Part shown: in pieces, positions 1 to 12,228 of the stretch
How the letters are laid out: each line of letters starts with the position of its first letter
Numbering within the stretch: the first letter of the stretch is position 1
DNA from: Tragulus kanchil
Taxonomy: Eukaryota; Chordata; Mammalia; Artiodactyla; Tragulidae
Assembly (NCBI GenBank): GCA_022376925.1
Contig: JAIOJX010000031.1
Location: forward strand, 133,938,854-134,002,853
Direction: 5' to 3'
DNA length: 64,000 bases
The notes under the pieces: generated by a model
Database searches by the model: none
Told to the model about the DNA's origin: nothing
What the model saw: only the letters and a program-made list of their open reading frames with translations
Position numbers and translations under genes: made by a program

Positions 1-499
1 CCCTGCAAAAGAAGGGAGGCTGAACAAATGTTTCTCAAATGGATGAATCCCAGGCCCTTTCCCTGGAAGCTGGTGGTTCTTTGCTTCTAAATCAGAATGC
101 TGCTTGAAACCCCTCTCCCCTGTGGGGCATGGTGAGGATTCAGGGCACTTACCTAAAGAAAAATCCAGAGGCAATCTGAGATGCTTCTCCAGGGAAGGTA
201 ATTGGATATGAAGGGAGCACAGGTGATCTCTGTCTTCAGGAAGGGACACAGGGGTGGCTGAGTGGCTCTGAAGTTTATCTGTTGCTGACCAGGTCATGGC
301 AACTCCCTACAGGGCTCACCTCCAGGGCTTTCCTGGGTGATCACAGGAAAATCCCTGCACATCTCTGAGCCTCAGTTTGTTCTTCCGTGATATGGGAACA
401 TCAGTGTCCACACTGGAAAGATTCTGTAAGGATTCCATGAGGCAAACTCACTAACTTAGGTCTGTGGCAATAGCTAGCTTTTAGTTTATGAGTTTGGTT

Positions 500-600
500 T
501 TTTAACTGGCGTATAGCTGCTTCACAATGTTGTGCTAATTTCTGCTATACAAAGTTGAATCAGCTAGATATATACATATATCCCCTCCCTCTCAGACCTC
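500..600 (-). mobile_element. L1 3'-end fragment, antisense
   Basis: gctatacaaagttgaatcag and atatacatatatccc are typical of mammalian L1 3' sequence read on the opposite strand. It is strongly diverged. Confidence 0.5.
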
Positions 601-609
601 ACTCCCACC

Positions 610-775
610 TAGATGTTTCTCCAAAGAAGACATAGAGAAGGCCAAGAGGCCCGTGAAATGAGGCACAACTTCACTAATTATTAGAGAAATGCAGATCAGA
701 ACTGCAATGAGGTATCACCTCCCACCGGTCAGAAAGGCCAATATCCAAAAAAATCTACAAGCAGGAGCCTTCAAC
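610..775 (+). mobile_element. L1 ORF2 fragment, sense
   Basis: The segment from tttctccaaagaagacatag through tcacctcccaccggtcagaa matches the conserved 3' part of L1 ORF2. It is broken and non-coding. Confidence 0.7.
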
Positions 776-1679
776 TTTCGATGCATTTCTCTGAAGACAC
801 AGTCTTGAGCAGCGTGCAAAGACCTTTTCTCCCCAGTGTGTACCTGGTTAATTGCAGGCAGTTTTTGCTCCCTTTATAACTGAGTCCAGAAGAGAGGAAG
901 TGGTTTGCTCAAGGTCACACAGTGGCTGCAGGCAACTCTGAGATTTGAACCCCCAAACCAAGCCAAACTTGCTGACTCTCATCTGTAGCTTCCCATCTCG
1001 ACTTGTCACACCTTCGACCCACTGGCTAGTTCTAGAGCTTGCAAAGGCTTACTTCTCGAAACTGTTACATTGCCCTCCGACCCAACCCCAGACAGACTTC
1101 TTGAGAACTTGTTTCCACTCCAGCCTCATGCATCCTACCTTTTCCTCCTCACTCTCATCCCCATCTTGGGGGAATCTTAACTGTTTCAGCTAGGGGGTAA
1201 GAAGGAAAAAAAATTGATGAAACTCAAAAGGCTTGTTGCTCTCCTGGCAAATTGAAAGTAATTTTATTTTCAGAGGCTCTTCGCCCTTGCCACTTGGTCG
1301 GGGGTGAGTGGTGGTAAGGCTCAGGGAGGTGGAGCTTCCCCTTGGATTTTGGAAAAGGGGAGAGCTCCTGGGGTCCTTTTTAAAAGGCCCTCCCCTCATT
1401 TCCGGCCGCGGCTGCCAACCTTGGCTGGGCGCCTGGATCCTGTTGCTATGACTACAGGAAGAGGCGGTGGCGGCGGCAGGCGGTGCTGTGGAGAGGTGGA
1501 GGCTGGGGGGGTGGGGGGGGCGGCTTTGGAATGGGGATGGGGGCAGGGAGCAGGGGCTGGGGATGCCGGTGGGGGAGGGGCAGGGGTACCCTTTATCTCA
1601 GACCTCCTTCATTCATCGGAGCCTGGCCCTTCTCCTATTTTTCTCCGGCTCCTTCTTGATGCCTCTTTAGCCTCTACCT

Positions 1680-2620
1680 CCGTCTCTCGTTCCCTGGGTC
1701 TCTCTCCCCCAGCCTCAGTCTCTCCCCATCTGTCTCTCTTTGGGTCTCTCTCTTTCCTTCTGCACCTGCCTTTCTGTCTCCAGGCACTTTCTGCCACTCA
1801 GGTCCCTCTCCCCTAAAATTCTGTCATTCTCTCTAACCTTCCTCTCTCAGAGGTCTTAATAGACCTCTGCCCCATCCCCAATTCCTCTCCCCGCTTTCTC
1901 TCTCCTCTCTCCCCCATGCTCTCAGTCTCTCTCTGTCTCTCTCTCCCCATCTGTCTCTCCTCCCCCTCTCTGGATGACTCTCTCTGTCTCTTCTTTCCTT
2001 CTGTTACCCAGATCCTGACCCCCCATCCTCTCCCTCGCCAAAATCTTTCCCCACCCCCATCTCTTCCCCCGTCTCTGGCTTTCTCTCTTTCTGTCTCTGC
2101 TCCTGTCCCCTCTCTCTCTGGATATTTCTCTTTCTGTGTGTGTGTGTCTCCCTCTCCAACTTCCTTCTGCTACCAGCCGCTGCCTCCCCCAAATTTCTCC
2201 CTCCCCCATTTCTGTTTCCCCGACTCTGGGTCTCTCTCTTTCCGCTTCTCCTGGCTCCGTCTCTCTCCCTCCCTCCCCGGGTCTCTCTCTTTTTCCCCAG
2301 CTTCCTCCTGCCTCACAGACCCTGCCCCCCATCACTTCCCTTCCCCCGATCCATCTCCTCTCCGTGGCTCCCCCATCCTCAGCGGCTCCCCTCCCCCCTC
2401 CTCCTTCCCTCTCTCGTCCTCCAGCTCCGCACTTTACCCAGCGACACGAGAACCAAATTGTCTCCTCACCTTTTTTTCCCCATCCCGACCCCTTCTCCCT
2501 CGGGGCCCGGGCTCAGAGCTGCCCCTCCGCTTCTCCTCCCACCTCAACTCCCCCATTCCCCCGTCCACCCCCTCACCACCGCCCCCAGCCAGCTCGGACG
2601 CCTGGGTCCCTCAGCTGGGG
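1680..2620 (+). repeat. Long pyrimidine-rich (CT) tract upstream of CACNG8
   Basis: About 940 bp of almost uninterrupted C/T sequence made of TCTCTCT, CCCTCC and TTCCCC runs. Open frames through it are Ser/Pro/Leu-only on + and Arg/Glu/Gly-only on -, as expected from composition. It could form triplex DNA or be a decayed simple repeat. Confidence 0.8.
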
Positions 2621-2669
2621 GAGGGGGCTCAGTGAGAAGTGAGAGCCCCAGGGGCTGCGCTGGGGGCCG

Positions 2670-4929
2670 CCGACAGGACAGGGGGGCTCACCGTCCCCTC
2701 CCCAGTGCATCGGAGAGTTGACCTGTCGTTAACAGAGGTGAGACGGATCTTTTTATTAATCGGAGGTGGGTGGACATGTAGAAGAAAAGCTCTGTGACCC
2801 CCCTGATTCTGGAGAAAGGAGCTGGTTCCCCTTCTGAGGGAGAAGGGACGATGACCCCGCTCATGTACCGCAGCTTTCAAATTGGGGGGTCCCCTGCTCC
2901 CTCCTTGGCTGATGCTGACTGGGGGACTAAAGGAAGAACCCCTAAAACCAAGCATATTGCCCCCCCAAATTGAGAAAATGAGAAGATCTTCCGATCTTTA
3001 TTTGATGGAGAATTTCCCTCCGTGGCCTCCTCTCTCATCCCTTCCTTAGCCCCGGGAGGAAGGAGGAGGGGGCCCAGCAGGGTAAGGGGTACATTCCAGG
3101 GTCACAGCCTCATCCCAGGTGGAGGCTGGAATTGGTCAGGACAGTGGAGGTGGTGCTGCTGCTGGCCAGGGGCACGAACGCGGAGAGAAGAGGCCGAGAG
3201 ATGGGCAGGAGGGGAAACTCTGCTTCTTTCTGGAGAGGAAAGGGAGGAAGGGTCTAGAAGTGAGGAGCAGGGAGGCTGGGGAGGTCAGCACCCAGGGCAC
3301 TGGTGACTGCAGCCGGCCCGGCAGTGCGTGGGCAGGCAGGAGTGGAGGTGAGGAGAGAGCACACGTGTGGGGCACTAGGCCCCGTCGCCATGGAGACACC
3401 CCCCATAGACAACCTTTCCAGCACCCCACTCGGAGCAGACCCAGGGAGGGCCAGCCGCCGGGGCGGAAGAGGCCAAGGTCACCCTGCTCCTGGGACCCAG
3501 CATCAGGACTCAGATAAGGCTTCCAGGCTCCTAACTAGAATAGGGGGCTTGGGCGAAGAAGTCTAGGGAAGTGGAGGCAGGTCAGAGAGGCCTGCCTGGA
3601 GGGAGGGCTGGATAAGGTGGAAGGCAGGGCGGGGGCAGGGTTGGGGGTGCTGTAGGAGAGAATGAACGGACACTGGGGGCTGCCAAGGGAAATTATTCCT
3701 GCTTCAAAGAGAGTTGCAATCTTGGGGCTCAGATTCTTCTAAGGGGCACTGTCTCTGGAGGGCGCTTTTAATTTTGGAAGAAAAGTGAGTGTACGGGCCG
3801 ACAGGACAGGGGCTCACCGTCCCCTCCCCAGTGCATCGGAGAGTTGACCTGTCGTTAACAGAGGTGAGACGGATCTTTTTATTAATCGGAGGTGGGTGGA
3901 CATGTAGAAGAAAAGCTCTGTGACCCCCCTGATTCTGGAGAAAGGAGCTGGTTCCCCTTCTGAGGGAGAAGGGACGATGACCCCGCTCATGTACCGCAGC
4001 TTTCAAATTGGGGGGTCCCCTGCTCCCTCCTTGGCTGATGCTGACTGGGGGACTAAAGGAAGAACCCCTAAAACCAAGCATATTGCCCCCCCAAATTGAG
4101 AAAATGAGAAGATCTTCCGATCTTTATTTGATGGAGAATTTCCCTCCGTGGCCTCCTCTCTCATCCCTTCCTTAGCCCCGGGAGGAAGGAGGAGTGGGGG
4201 CCCAGCAGGGTAAGGGGTACATTCCAGGGTCACAGCCTCATCCCAGGTGGAGGCTGGAATTGGTCAGGACAGTGGAGGTGGTGCTGCTGCTGGCCAGGGG
4301 CACGAACGCGGAGAGAAGAGGCCGAGAGATGGGCAGGAGGGGAAACTCTGCTTCTTTCTGGAGAGGAAAGGGAGGAAGGGTCTAGAAGTGAGGAGCAGGG
4401 AGGCTGGGGAGGTCAGCACCCAGGGCACTGGTGACTGCAGCCGGCCCGGCAGTGCGTGGGCAGGCAGGAGTGGAGGTGAGGAGAGAGCACACGTGTGGGG
4501 CACTAGGCCCCGTCGCCATGGAGACACCCCCCATAGACAACCTTTCCAGCACCCCACTCGGAGCAGACCCAGGGAGGGCCAGCCGCCGGGGCGGAAGAGG
4601 CCAAGGTCACCCTGCTCCTGGGACCCAGCATCAGGACTCAGATAAGGCTTCCAGGCTCCTAACTAGAATAGGGGGCTTGGGCGAAGAAGTCTAGGGAAGT
4701 GGAGGCAGGTCAGAGAGGCCTGCCTGGAGGGAGGGCTGGATAAGGTGGAAGGCAGGGCGGGGGCAGGGTTGGGGGTGCTGTAGGAGAGAATGAACGGACA
4801 CTGGGGGCTGCCAAGTGGGAAATTATTCCTGCTTCAAAGAGAGTTGCAATCTTGGGGCTCAGATTCTTCTAAGGGGCACTGTCTCTGGAGGGGCGCTTTT
4901 TAATTTTGGAAGAAAAGTGAGTGTACGGG
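2670..4929 (+). repeat. Tandem duplication 1 (units 2670-3797 and 3798-4929)
   Basis: Restart at ccgacaggacaggg. Offset 1126-1128 bp. Differences are mostly small indels in G/C runs (gggggg/gggg at the start, gggcgc/ggggcgc near the end). Confidence 0.93.
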
Positions 4930-7066
4930 GTATGTTCCTGCATCAGTAAAGAGTAGGGGGGAGGTCTTCTGAGGGTGTTCCTAAGAAGGGGAGTCGGGGC
5001 GAGGGGAGGTGGGGGAGCTATGGAGGGGATTCTCCTGAGCAGAAGAGATGCTGAGGTCCAGAGGGAGCGGAGGAGGAGGGCGAGAGTGACGGGGATACTT
5101 CAGGATATAGAAGAAGTCAGGGTGAGGGGAGAGGAATTCTTGTAAGTTCAAGAGAAAGCGGGAGGTCAGAGTGAGCGGGGAGATCTGGCGTTAGTGGTGG
5201 GGGTGACAGAGAGGGGAGTCGAGGCAGTGGGAGGTGGTTGGGGGCTGAGGAAGGGGGTCGAGGGGTTCTGGCCAGGGCGGTGGGAGGTGGGAGCGGTTCC
5301 CTTCCACAGCTGTGAGGATCCAGCTCAGAGTCTGGCAGATTTCTGAATGGAGAGGAAGCTGGGGTCTGGAGAAAGGGATTCCCGTGAGTAGAAGATACCA
5401 TGCAACTCACGGAGATTTTTCTTAATGGAGGAGAAAGAGAGGGCTGTGGATGAGTTTGTCTAAGTTGAAGAGATTCTGGGGAAGCCTCCAATAAGCAAAC
5501 GAAAGACTGGGGGGCTTTTCTTGCGTCCAAGACCTAGGAGGCAGTGGGAGGCTGGTGCAGGGAAGTCGAGTGGGGTGATGGTAAGAGGGCACGCGCTGGA
5601 GGTGAGGGGCGTTCTTCTAAACCAGGGGCTCCAACAGGATTGGGTTCTTTAAAAGAATCCCTTGAGGAGCTTTTAAAAACCCCGATGCTTGGGGCGACAC
5701 CCCAGACCGCTGACACGGATTCCCCAAGCGTCCGTTGTCTTCCAAGGTCGCTGAGTGGGTTCAGGATGGGTTCAAGGTGCCGTCAAGGTTGAGAACCCTG
5801 GTCCAGCGACCCAGAGTCCTGGGTGGAGAAGGGGGCTCCCGTGCAGGGGAGACTGTGAGGGGGAGGTGGGGATAACGGTGTGCTTTTCTGAGTTGTATCA
5901 ACAGTGAGGATTCATTTGGGAGATCTGGGTTTTTTGGTGATTTTTGTTGGGAAATATTCCTGCTTCAAAGAGAGTTGCAATCTTGGGGCTCAGATTCTTC
6001 TAAGGGGCACTGTCTCTGGAGGGGCGCTTTTTAATTTTGGAAGAAAAGTGAGTGTACGGGGTATGTTCCTGCATCAGTAAAGAGTAGGGGGGAGGTCTTC
6101 TGAGGGTGTTCCTAAGAAGGGGAGTCGGGGCGAGGGGAGGTGGGGGAGCTATGGAGGGGATTCTCCTGAGCAGAAGAGATGCTGAGGTCCAGAGGGAGCG
6201 GAGGAGGAGGGCGAGAGTGACGGGGATACTTCAGGATATAGAAGAAGTCAGGGTGAGGGGAGAGGAATTCTTGTAAGTTCAAGAGAAAGCGGGAGGTCAG
6301 AGTGAGCGGGGAGATCTGGCGTTAGTGGTGGGGGTGACAGAGAGGGGAGTCGAGGCAGTGGGAGGTGGTTGGGGGCTGAGGAAGGGGGTCGAGGGGTTCT
6401 GGCCAGGGCGGTGGGAGGTGGGAGGGGTTTCCCCTTCCACAGCTGTGAGGATCCAGCTCAGAGTCTGGCAGATTTCTGAATGGAGAGGAAGCTGGGGTCT
6501 GGAGAAAGGGATTCCCGTGAGTAGAAGATACCATGCAACTCACGGAGATTTTTCTTAATGGAGGAGAAAGAGAGGGCTGTGGATGAGTTTGTCTAAGTTG
6601 AAGAGATTCTGGGGAAGCCTCCAATAAGCAAACGAAAGACTGGGGGGCTTTTCTTGCGTCCAAGACCTAGGAGGCAGTGGGAGGCTGGTGCAGGGAAGTC
6701 GAGTGGGGTGATGGTAAGAGGGCACGCGCTGGAGGTGAGGGGCGTTCTTCTAAACCAGGGGCTCCAACAGGATTGGGTTCTTTAAAAGAATCCCTTGAGG
6801 AGCTTTTAAAAACCCCGATGCTTGGGGCGACACCCCAGACCGCTGACACGGATTCCCCAAGCGTCCGTTGTCTTCCAAGGTCGCTGAGTGGGTTCAGGAT
6901 GGGTTCAAGGTGCCGTCAAGGTTGAGAACCCTGGTCCAGCGACCCAGAGTCCTGGGTGGAGAAGGGGGCTCCCGTGCAGGGGAGACTGTGAGGGGGAGGT
7001 GGGGATAACGGTGTGCTTTTCTGAGTTGTATCAACAGTGAGGATTCATTTGGGAGATCTGGGTTTT
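4817..7066 (+). repeat. Tandem duplication 2 (units 4817-5948 and 5949-7066)
   Basis: Restart at gggaaatattcctgcttc (first unit gggaaattattcc). Offset about 1132-1133 bp. Its first 110 bp also ends unit 1 of duplication 1, so that piece occurs three times (3689, 4817, 5949). Confidence 0.93.
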
Positions 7067-7548
7067 GTTGGCTTTGATTTTTTTTTTTCTCCAGCTAGGT
7101 AGAGATTGGGAGATTTCTTTTCCCTAAGTAGAGGCCATAGTAGGTGAAGCCGTTGGGCCTTGCAAGGCCCGGGGAGAACTTCAGGAGAACATCTTGTAGG
7201 AAATGAGGAGCAGGACTGCTCCTTGGGAGGAGGAGGTCCCAGGGGCTGCAGTGACGGAGGCGCTGAGATGGGGGCGGAGCTGCCCGGCTCGGGAGTGTCC
7301 TACCCCACTGACAGGGATGTAGGGGGTATTTTTCAGAGGCCGATCAGTGGGACGTCTGTCTTGGACAGAGGAAGATTTTTTCAGAGAAAGGGAGGCAAAG
7401 TGAAAGTTTCTTCAACCTAGGAAATAGTAGGACTTTTTCTTTTTTTTTTTTTAAGCTTGGGGAGGGGTGCAGGTCAGGCGGTATCCAGGCTCGCAAGCCT
7501 TCCTGTCTAATCCTTATCTTGCTCCCTGCCCTCCACCAGCTGGCGACC

Positions 7549-7563
7549 ATGGCCACCCTCTGA
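7549..7563 (+). promoter_or_regulatory. Possible uORF (ATG-GCC-ACC-CTC-TGA) before CACNG8
   Basis: An ATG in strong context (GACCATGG) opens a four-codon reading frame about 170 bp before the CACNG8 start region and in a different frame. Whether it lies in the transcript is unknown. Confidence 0.25.
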
Positions 7564-7732
7564 CCCGGTCCCAGGTCTACAGCCTCCTCCTCGCCGCCCC
7601 CTCCCCGGCCCCCTCTCCCCGGCCCCAGGCCCCCGACTTCTGCCTGCGCTGTGACCCCCCCCAGCCGCCGGCACGGCCCCGCCCCCGCTGCCCCGGTGGT
7701 GGCCCACGGCCCCCCGGCTGCCCGCGGTCAAA

Positions 7733-8012
7733 CTGGAGTCGCTGAAGCGCTGGAACGAGGAGAGGGGCTTCTGGTGCGAGAAGGGGGTGCAGGTGCTGCT
7801 GACAACCGTGGGCGCCTTCGCCGCCTTCGGCCTCATGACCATCGCCATCAGCACAGACTACTGGCTCTACACGCGTGCGCTCATCTGCAACACCACCAAC
7901 CTCACGGCGGGCGACGACGGGCCCACCCACCGCGGGGGCAGCGGCTCCTCGGAGAAGAAGGACCCCGGGGGCCTCACCCACTCGGGCCTCTGGAGGATCT
8001 GCTGCCTGGAAG
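7733..8012 (+). CDS. CACNG8: CACNG8 exon 1 (TARP gamma-8, N-terminus)
   Basis: CACNG8 encodes transmembrane AMPA-receptor regulatory protein gamma-8. It is a four-pass membrane protein that traffics AMPA receptors, slows their gating and anchors them at synapses, mainly in hippocampus. This exon encodes 93 residues: a short cytosolic start ([11 protein letters not shown]), TM1 beginning about residue 19, the YWLY motif, N-glycosylation sequons NTT and NLT, and the claudin-family GLW...C-C signature ending in CCLEG. The donor is at 8013 (gtaggg), after the first base of a Gly codon. The expected initiator reads CTG at 7733; the reading frame is closed upstream by TGA at 7652 and has no ATG between. 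Residue 13 is Phe where I recall Leu in human. Identity is certain; the start codon is anomalous. Confidence 0.93.
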
Positions 8013-8125
8013 GTAGGGCAGAGGGGGCCGCAGCCGAGCGCCCCCTCCATGTGCGCCCCTATCCCTGCTTCCTTCTGAGTCTCCTGCTTTCCAGTGGTCT
8101 CCACGTGGAGCTGCCTTCTCCTCCT

Positions 8126-10341
8126 GCCCCTTCCTGCCCCTCCCCACCCACCCAGCCCCGCTACGCGACCCTCCCATCCTTTCCTGGACAGTCCTCATTC
8201 GCGCCTCCTCTCCATCCATCCATCCATCCGTCAGCGCCTCCTCCCCTGAAGACCCGCTGATCTTATCTTTCCTCCACTTTTGGAGGCAGCACCCCCTCCT
8301 CAGTCCCTCTCACCCCTCTGGAGGCCTGGCCTCCCAATACCAGGGCCCCCCTCAGCCTCAGTCCCAACCCTGGCGCCCTCTGCTTTCCCTCCCTCCTGAC
8401 GCTCTCCCTCTTTCCTGGGTGGGGTCCTCTTCTTGCCCCACTTCCTGGCTCTGCCCCCGGAGCGCCCCTACCGCTTGTGACCCCGTTCCCAGTGCCTTCA
8501 TTTCCTTTGACCTTTCCGCCCCACATTGGCTGTTTCTCCCCTAAAACATCACACCCTGTCCAACCGTAACTCCTGTCCTCCGCTCTTTCCTCCGCTCTAT
8601 TTTGTGGCTTGCCTTCCCGTAGGTCTGGTTCTGCTTGCCTCTCTCCGTCAGGCCTCCCAACCTCTCCTCCTGGTCGGGCCCCCTTGGTCCTTTACGTGGC
8701 TCTGCTCCATCTTCGCTCCACTCACCCTCCCTTTGACCTCTTCCTCTTAATACAGGGCCCCCACTTCTTCTAATCTGCATCTTCCTTCTTTCCCTGGTCC
8801 TACCCTCTCTCTCTTTCAAGCCTTCCTCCCTGCTGGTTCCCTCTGCCTCCCATCTCCTGACATTGTCCACACCAGCAACTTCCTCTCAGCCACTCCTCTG
8901 TCCCATCAGCATTGCCATTTCTTTCCACATGGCATGGAGGTCTTGGGCTGGGGAACTGGACATCTGAGTCTGGGTGAGGTTCGGGCAGAAGTTGGGGAGG
9001 GAGATGTCTGTCCCCATTCTGTGTGGCCAGTATCTCCTCCCCTCCCTCAGCCTCACAGACCCAATCTTCAACCTGAAGCAGAAGGAACCAGCCAATCCCC
9101 AATTTCCCCCTCCAGGGCCAAAACAGTCATAGTCCATCGGTTCTCCGGTGGAATTTTTCTCTTTCTCCCATCTTTTCCTTCTCTGTTTTGCTGGAGGCTC
9201 TCACTAAGCACGGAATATTATTCTCTTCTTTATTAGCCCCTTCCTGCCCCTCCCACCCACCCAGCCCCGCTACGCGACCCTCCCATCCTTTCCTGGACAG
9301 TCCTCATTCGCGCCTCCTCTCCATCCATCCATCCATCCGTCAGCGCCTCCTCCCCTGAAGACCCGCTGATCTTATCTTTCCTCCACTTTTGGAGGCAGCA
9401 CCCCCTCCTCAGTCCCTCTCACCCCTCTGGAGGCCTGGCCTCCCAATACCAGGGCCCCCCTCAGCCTCAGTCCCAACCCTGGCGCCCTCTGCTTTCCCTC
9501 CCTCCTGACGCTCTCCCTCTTTCCTGGGTGGGGTCCTCTTCTTGCCCCACTTCCTGGCTCTGCCCCCGGAGCGCCCCTACCGCTTGTGACCCCGTTCCCA
9601 GTGCCTTCATTTCCTTTGACCTTTCCGCCCCACATTGGCTGTTTCTCCCCTAAAACATCACACCCTGTCCAACCGTAACTCCTGTCCTCCGCTCTTTCCT
9701 CCGCTCTATTTTGTGGCTTGCCTTCCCGTAGGTCTGGTTCTGCTTGCCTCTCTCCGTCAGGCCTCCCAACCTCTCCTCCTGGTCGGGCCCCCTTGGTCCT
9801 TTACGTGGCTCTGCTCCATCTTCGCTCCACTCACCCTCCCTTTGACCTCTTCCTCTTAATACAGGGCCCCCACTTCTTCTAATCTGCATCTTCCTTCTTT
9901 CCCTGGTCCTACCCTCTCTCTCTTTCAAGCCTTCCTCCCTGCTGGTTCCCTCTGCCTCCCATCTCCTGACATTGTCCACACCAGCAACTTCCTCTCAGCC
10001 ACTCCTCTGTCCCATCAGCATTGCCATTTCTTTCCACATGGCATGGAGGTCTTGGGCTGGGGAACTGGACATCTGAGTCTGGGTGAGGTTCGGGCAGAAG
10101 TTGGGGAGGGAGATGTCTGTCCCCATTCTGTGTGGCCAGTATCTCCTCCCCTCCCTCAGCCTCACAGACCCAATCTTCAACCTGAAGCAGAAGGAACCAG
10201 CCAATCCCCAATTTCCCCCTCCAGGGCCAAAACAGTCATAGTCCATCGGTTCTCCGGTGGAATTTTTCTCTTTCTCCCATCTTTTCCTTCTCTGTTTTGC
10301 TGGAGGCTCTCACTAAGCACGGAATATTATTCTCTTCTTTA
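8126..10341 (+). repeat. Tandem duplication 3 (units 8126-9235 and 9236-10341)
   Basis: Restart at gccccttcctgcccctcc. Offset 1109-1110 bp. The only early difference is one C in a C-run. It lies in CACNG8 intron 1. Confidence 0.93.
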
Positions 10342-12228
10342 ATCCTATGGCGTGGAGATGACGGGCTGGGGGCTCCTCCTGTTGGGGATAAGGCAACCGA
10401 GGCTCAGAGAGGTTAAGTTACTTGCCCAAGGTCACCCAGCTGGGGTTGGGGCAGAGCCGAAAAAGCTCAGGTCTGATGGATGGGATTGACAGGTTTTGTC
10501 TAACGTGTGCAGCATCTAAAACTGAAACCACAATTGCAATCAGTGGCCAACATTCAAAAATAGGGAGATTGCACATTGAGAATCTGAATTCCGGCTTCTT
10601 TTGAACTAGCGAAAGTTCTGGGGCCCTGGTTGCCCGGATCCGAGGAGCAGCTCAGGCATGTGGGTTTTCTTTTCCCTAGTCACCTCTGCTCCCTGTCTCC
10701 TCACACCCCTGCAGTCTCCCCATGCCGCTACTCCCCTCCGCGTGTGGACATTTGATTTCAGCTTCATTCCCTGGTCTGACCGAGCACCAGGCGCAGAGCC
10801 CTGTGTGGGGCCTGGAGTCCTGGAGCCGCTAGGACAGTGCATGGCCAATCGTGAGAACTCCATGTGTTCACCCCACCTTCGGCAACCACTCTCTCGAGTT
10901 TATACTACATGCCAGGTTCTGTTCCTGATACTGAAGCTACAGTAGTGGAAGGAAACACTAGTCACCAAGATCCCTGTTTTTATGTGTCTTATATTTTAGG
11001 AGAGAGACGATGAGAGACAGAAGTAAATACAACATCCAGGGTGTCAAGAGGAGCTGAGTGCTAAGGAGGAAAGAGAGCAAGGGAGGGATGGGTGTTAGGG
11101 AATACTAGCAACTTCCTCTCAGCCACTCCTCTGTCCCATCAGCATTGCCATTTCTTTCCACATGGCATGGAGGTCTTGGGCTGGGGAACTGGACATCTGA
11201 GTCTGGGTGAGGTTCGGGCAGAAGTTGGGGAGGAGATGTCTGTCCCCATTCTGTGTGGCCAGTATCTCCTCCCCTCCCTCAGCCTCACAGACCCAATCTT
11301 CAACCTGAAGCAGAAGGAACCAGCCAATCCCCAATTTCCCCCTCCAGGGCCAAAACAGTCATAGTCCATCGGTTCTCCGGTGGAATTTTTCTCTTTCTCC
11401 CATCTTTTCCTTCTCTGTTTTGCTGGAGGCTCTCACTAAGCACGGAATATTATTCTCTTCTTTAATCCTATGGCGTGGAGATGACGGGCTGGGGGCTCCT
11501 CCTGTTGGGGATAAGGCAACCGAGGCTCAGAGAGGTTAAGTTACTTGCCCAAGGTCACCCAGCTGGGGTTGGGGCAGAGCCGAAAAAGCTCAGGTCTGAT
11601 GGATGGGATTGACAGGTTTTGTCTAACGTGTGCAGCATCTAAAACTGAAACCACAATTGCAATCAGTGGCCAACATTCAAAAATAGGGAGATTGCACATT
11701 GAGAATCTGAATTCCGGCTTCTTTTGAACTAGCGAAAGTTCTGGGGCCCTGGTTGCCCGGATCCGAGGAGCAGCTCAGGCATGTGGGTTTTCTTTTCCCT
11801 AGTCACCTCTGCTCCCTGTCTCCTCACACCCGTGCAGTCTCCCCATGCCGCTACTCCCCTCCGCGTGTGGACATTTGATTTCAGCTTCATTCCCTGGTCT
11901 GACCGAGCACCAGGCGCAGAGCCCTGTGTGGGGCCTGGAGTCCTGGAGCCGCTAGGACAGTGCATGGCCAATCGTGAGAACTCCATGTGTTCACCCCACC
12001 TTCGGCAACCACTCTCTCGAGTTTATACTACATGCCAGGTTCTGTTCCTGATACTGAAGCTACAGTAGTGGAAGGAAACACTAGTCACCAAGATCCCTGT
12101 TTTTATGTGTCTTATATTTTAGGAGAGAGACGATGAGAGACAGAAGTAAATACAACATCCAGGGTGTCAAGAGGAGCTGAGTGCTAAGGAGGAAAGAGAG
12201 CAAGGGAGGGGATGGGGGGTGTTAGGGG
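9983..12228 (+). repeat. Tandem duplication 4 (units 9983-11105 and 11106-12228)
   Basis: Restart at agcaacttcctctcagcc. Offset about 1123 bp. The segment agcaacttcc..cttctttaat is thereby present three times (8874, 9983, 11106). Confidence 0.93.

Larger units (their letters stand above)
1..1400. other. Upstream flank with old repeats
   Basis: MIR-like remnants: about 325-425 (ctctgagcctcagtttgttc) and 860-950 (gctcaaggtcacacagtggc). L1 pieces lie at 500-775. The rest is unique sequence with no supported gene. Confidence 0.5.

Noticed and set aside
1916..2721. Long open frames in the pyrimidine-rich tract (Ser/Pro/Leu on +, Arg/Glu/Gly on -)
   Set aside because: Low-complexity translation of C/T repeats with no domain, no start context and no splice support.
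2987..2997. TCTTCCGATCT, identical to the end of a common sequencing adapter (also at 4113)
   Set aside because: An 11-bp match alone can occur by chance in 64 kb. No further adapter sequence flanks it and it is not at a junction.
3704..4081. Minus-strand open frames with AATAAA-like signals in duplication 1 as a possible antisense gene
   Set aside because: No recognisable protein, no splice structure, and the frame crosses the duplication junction.
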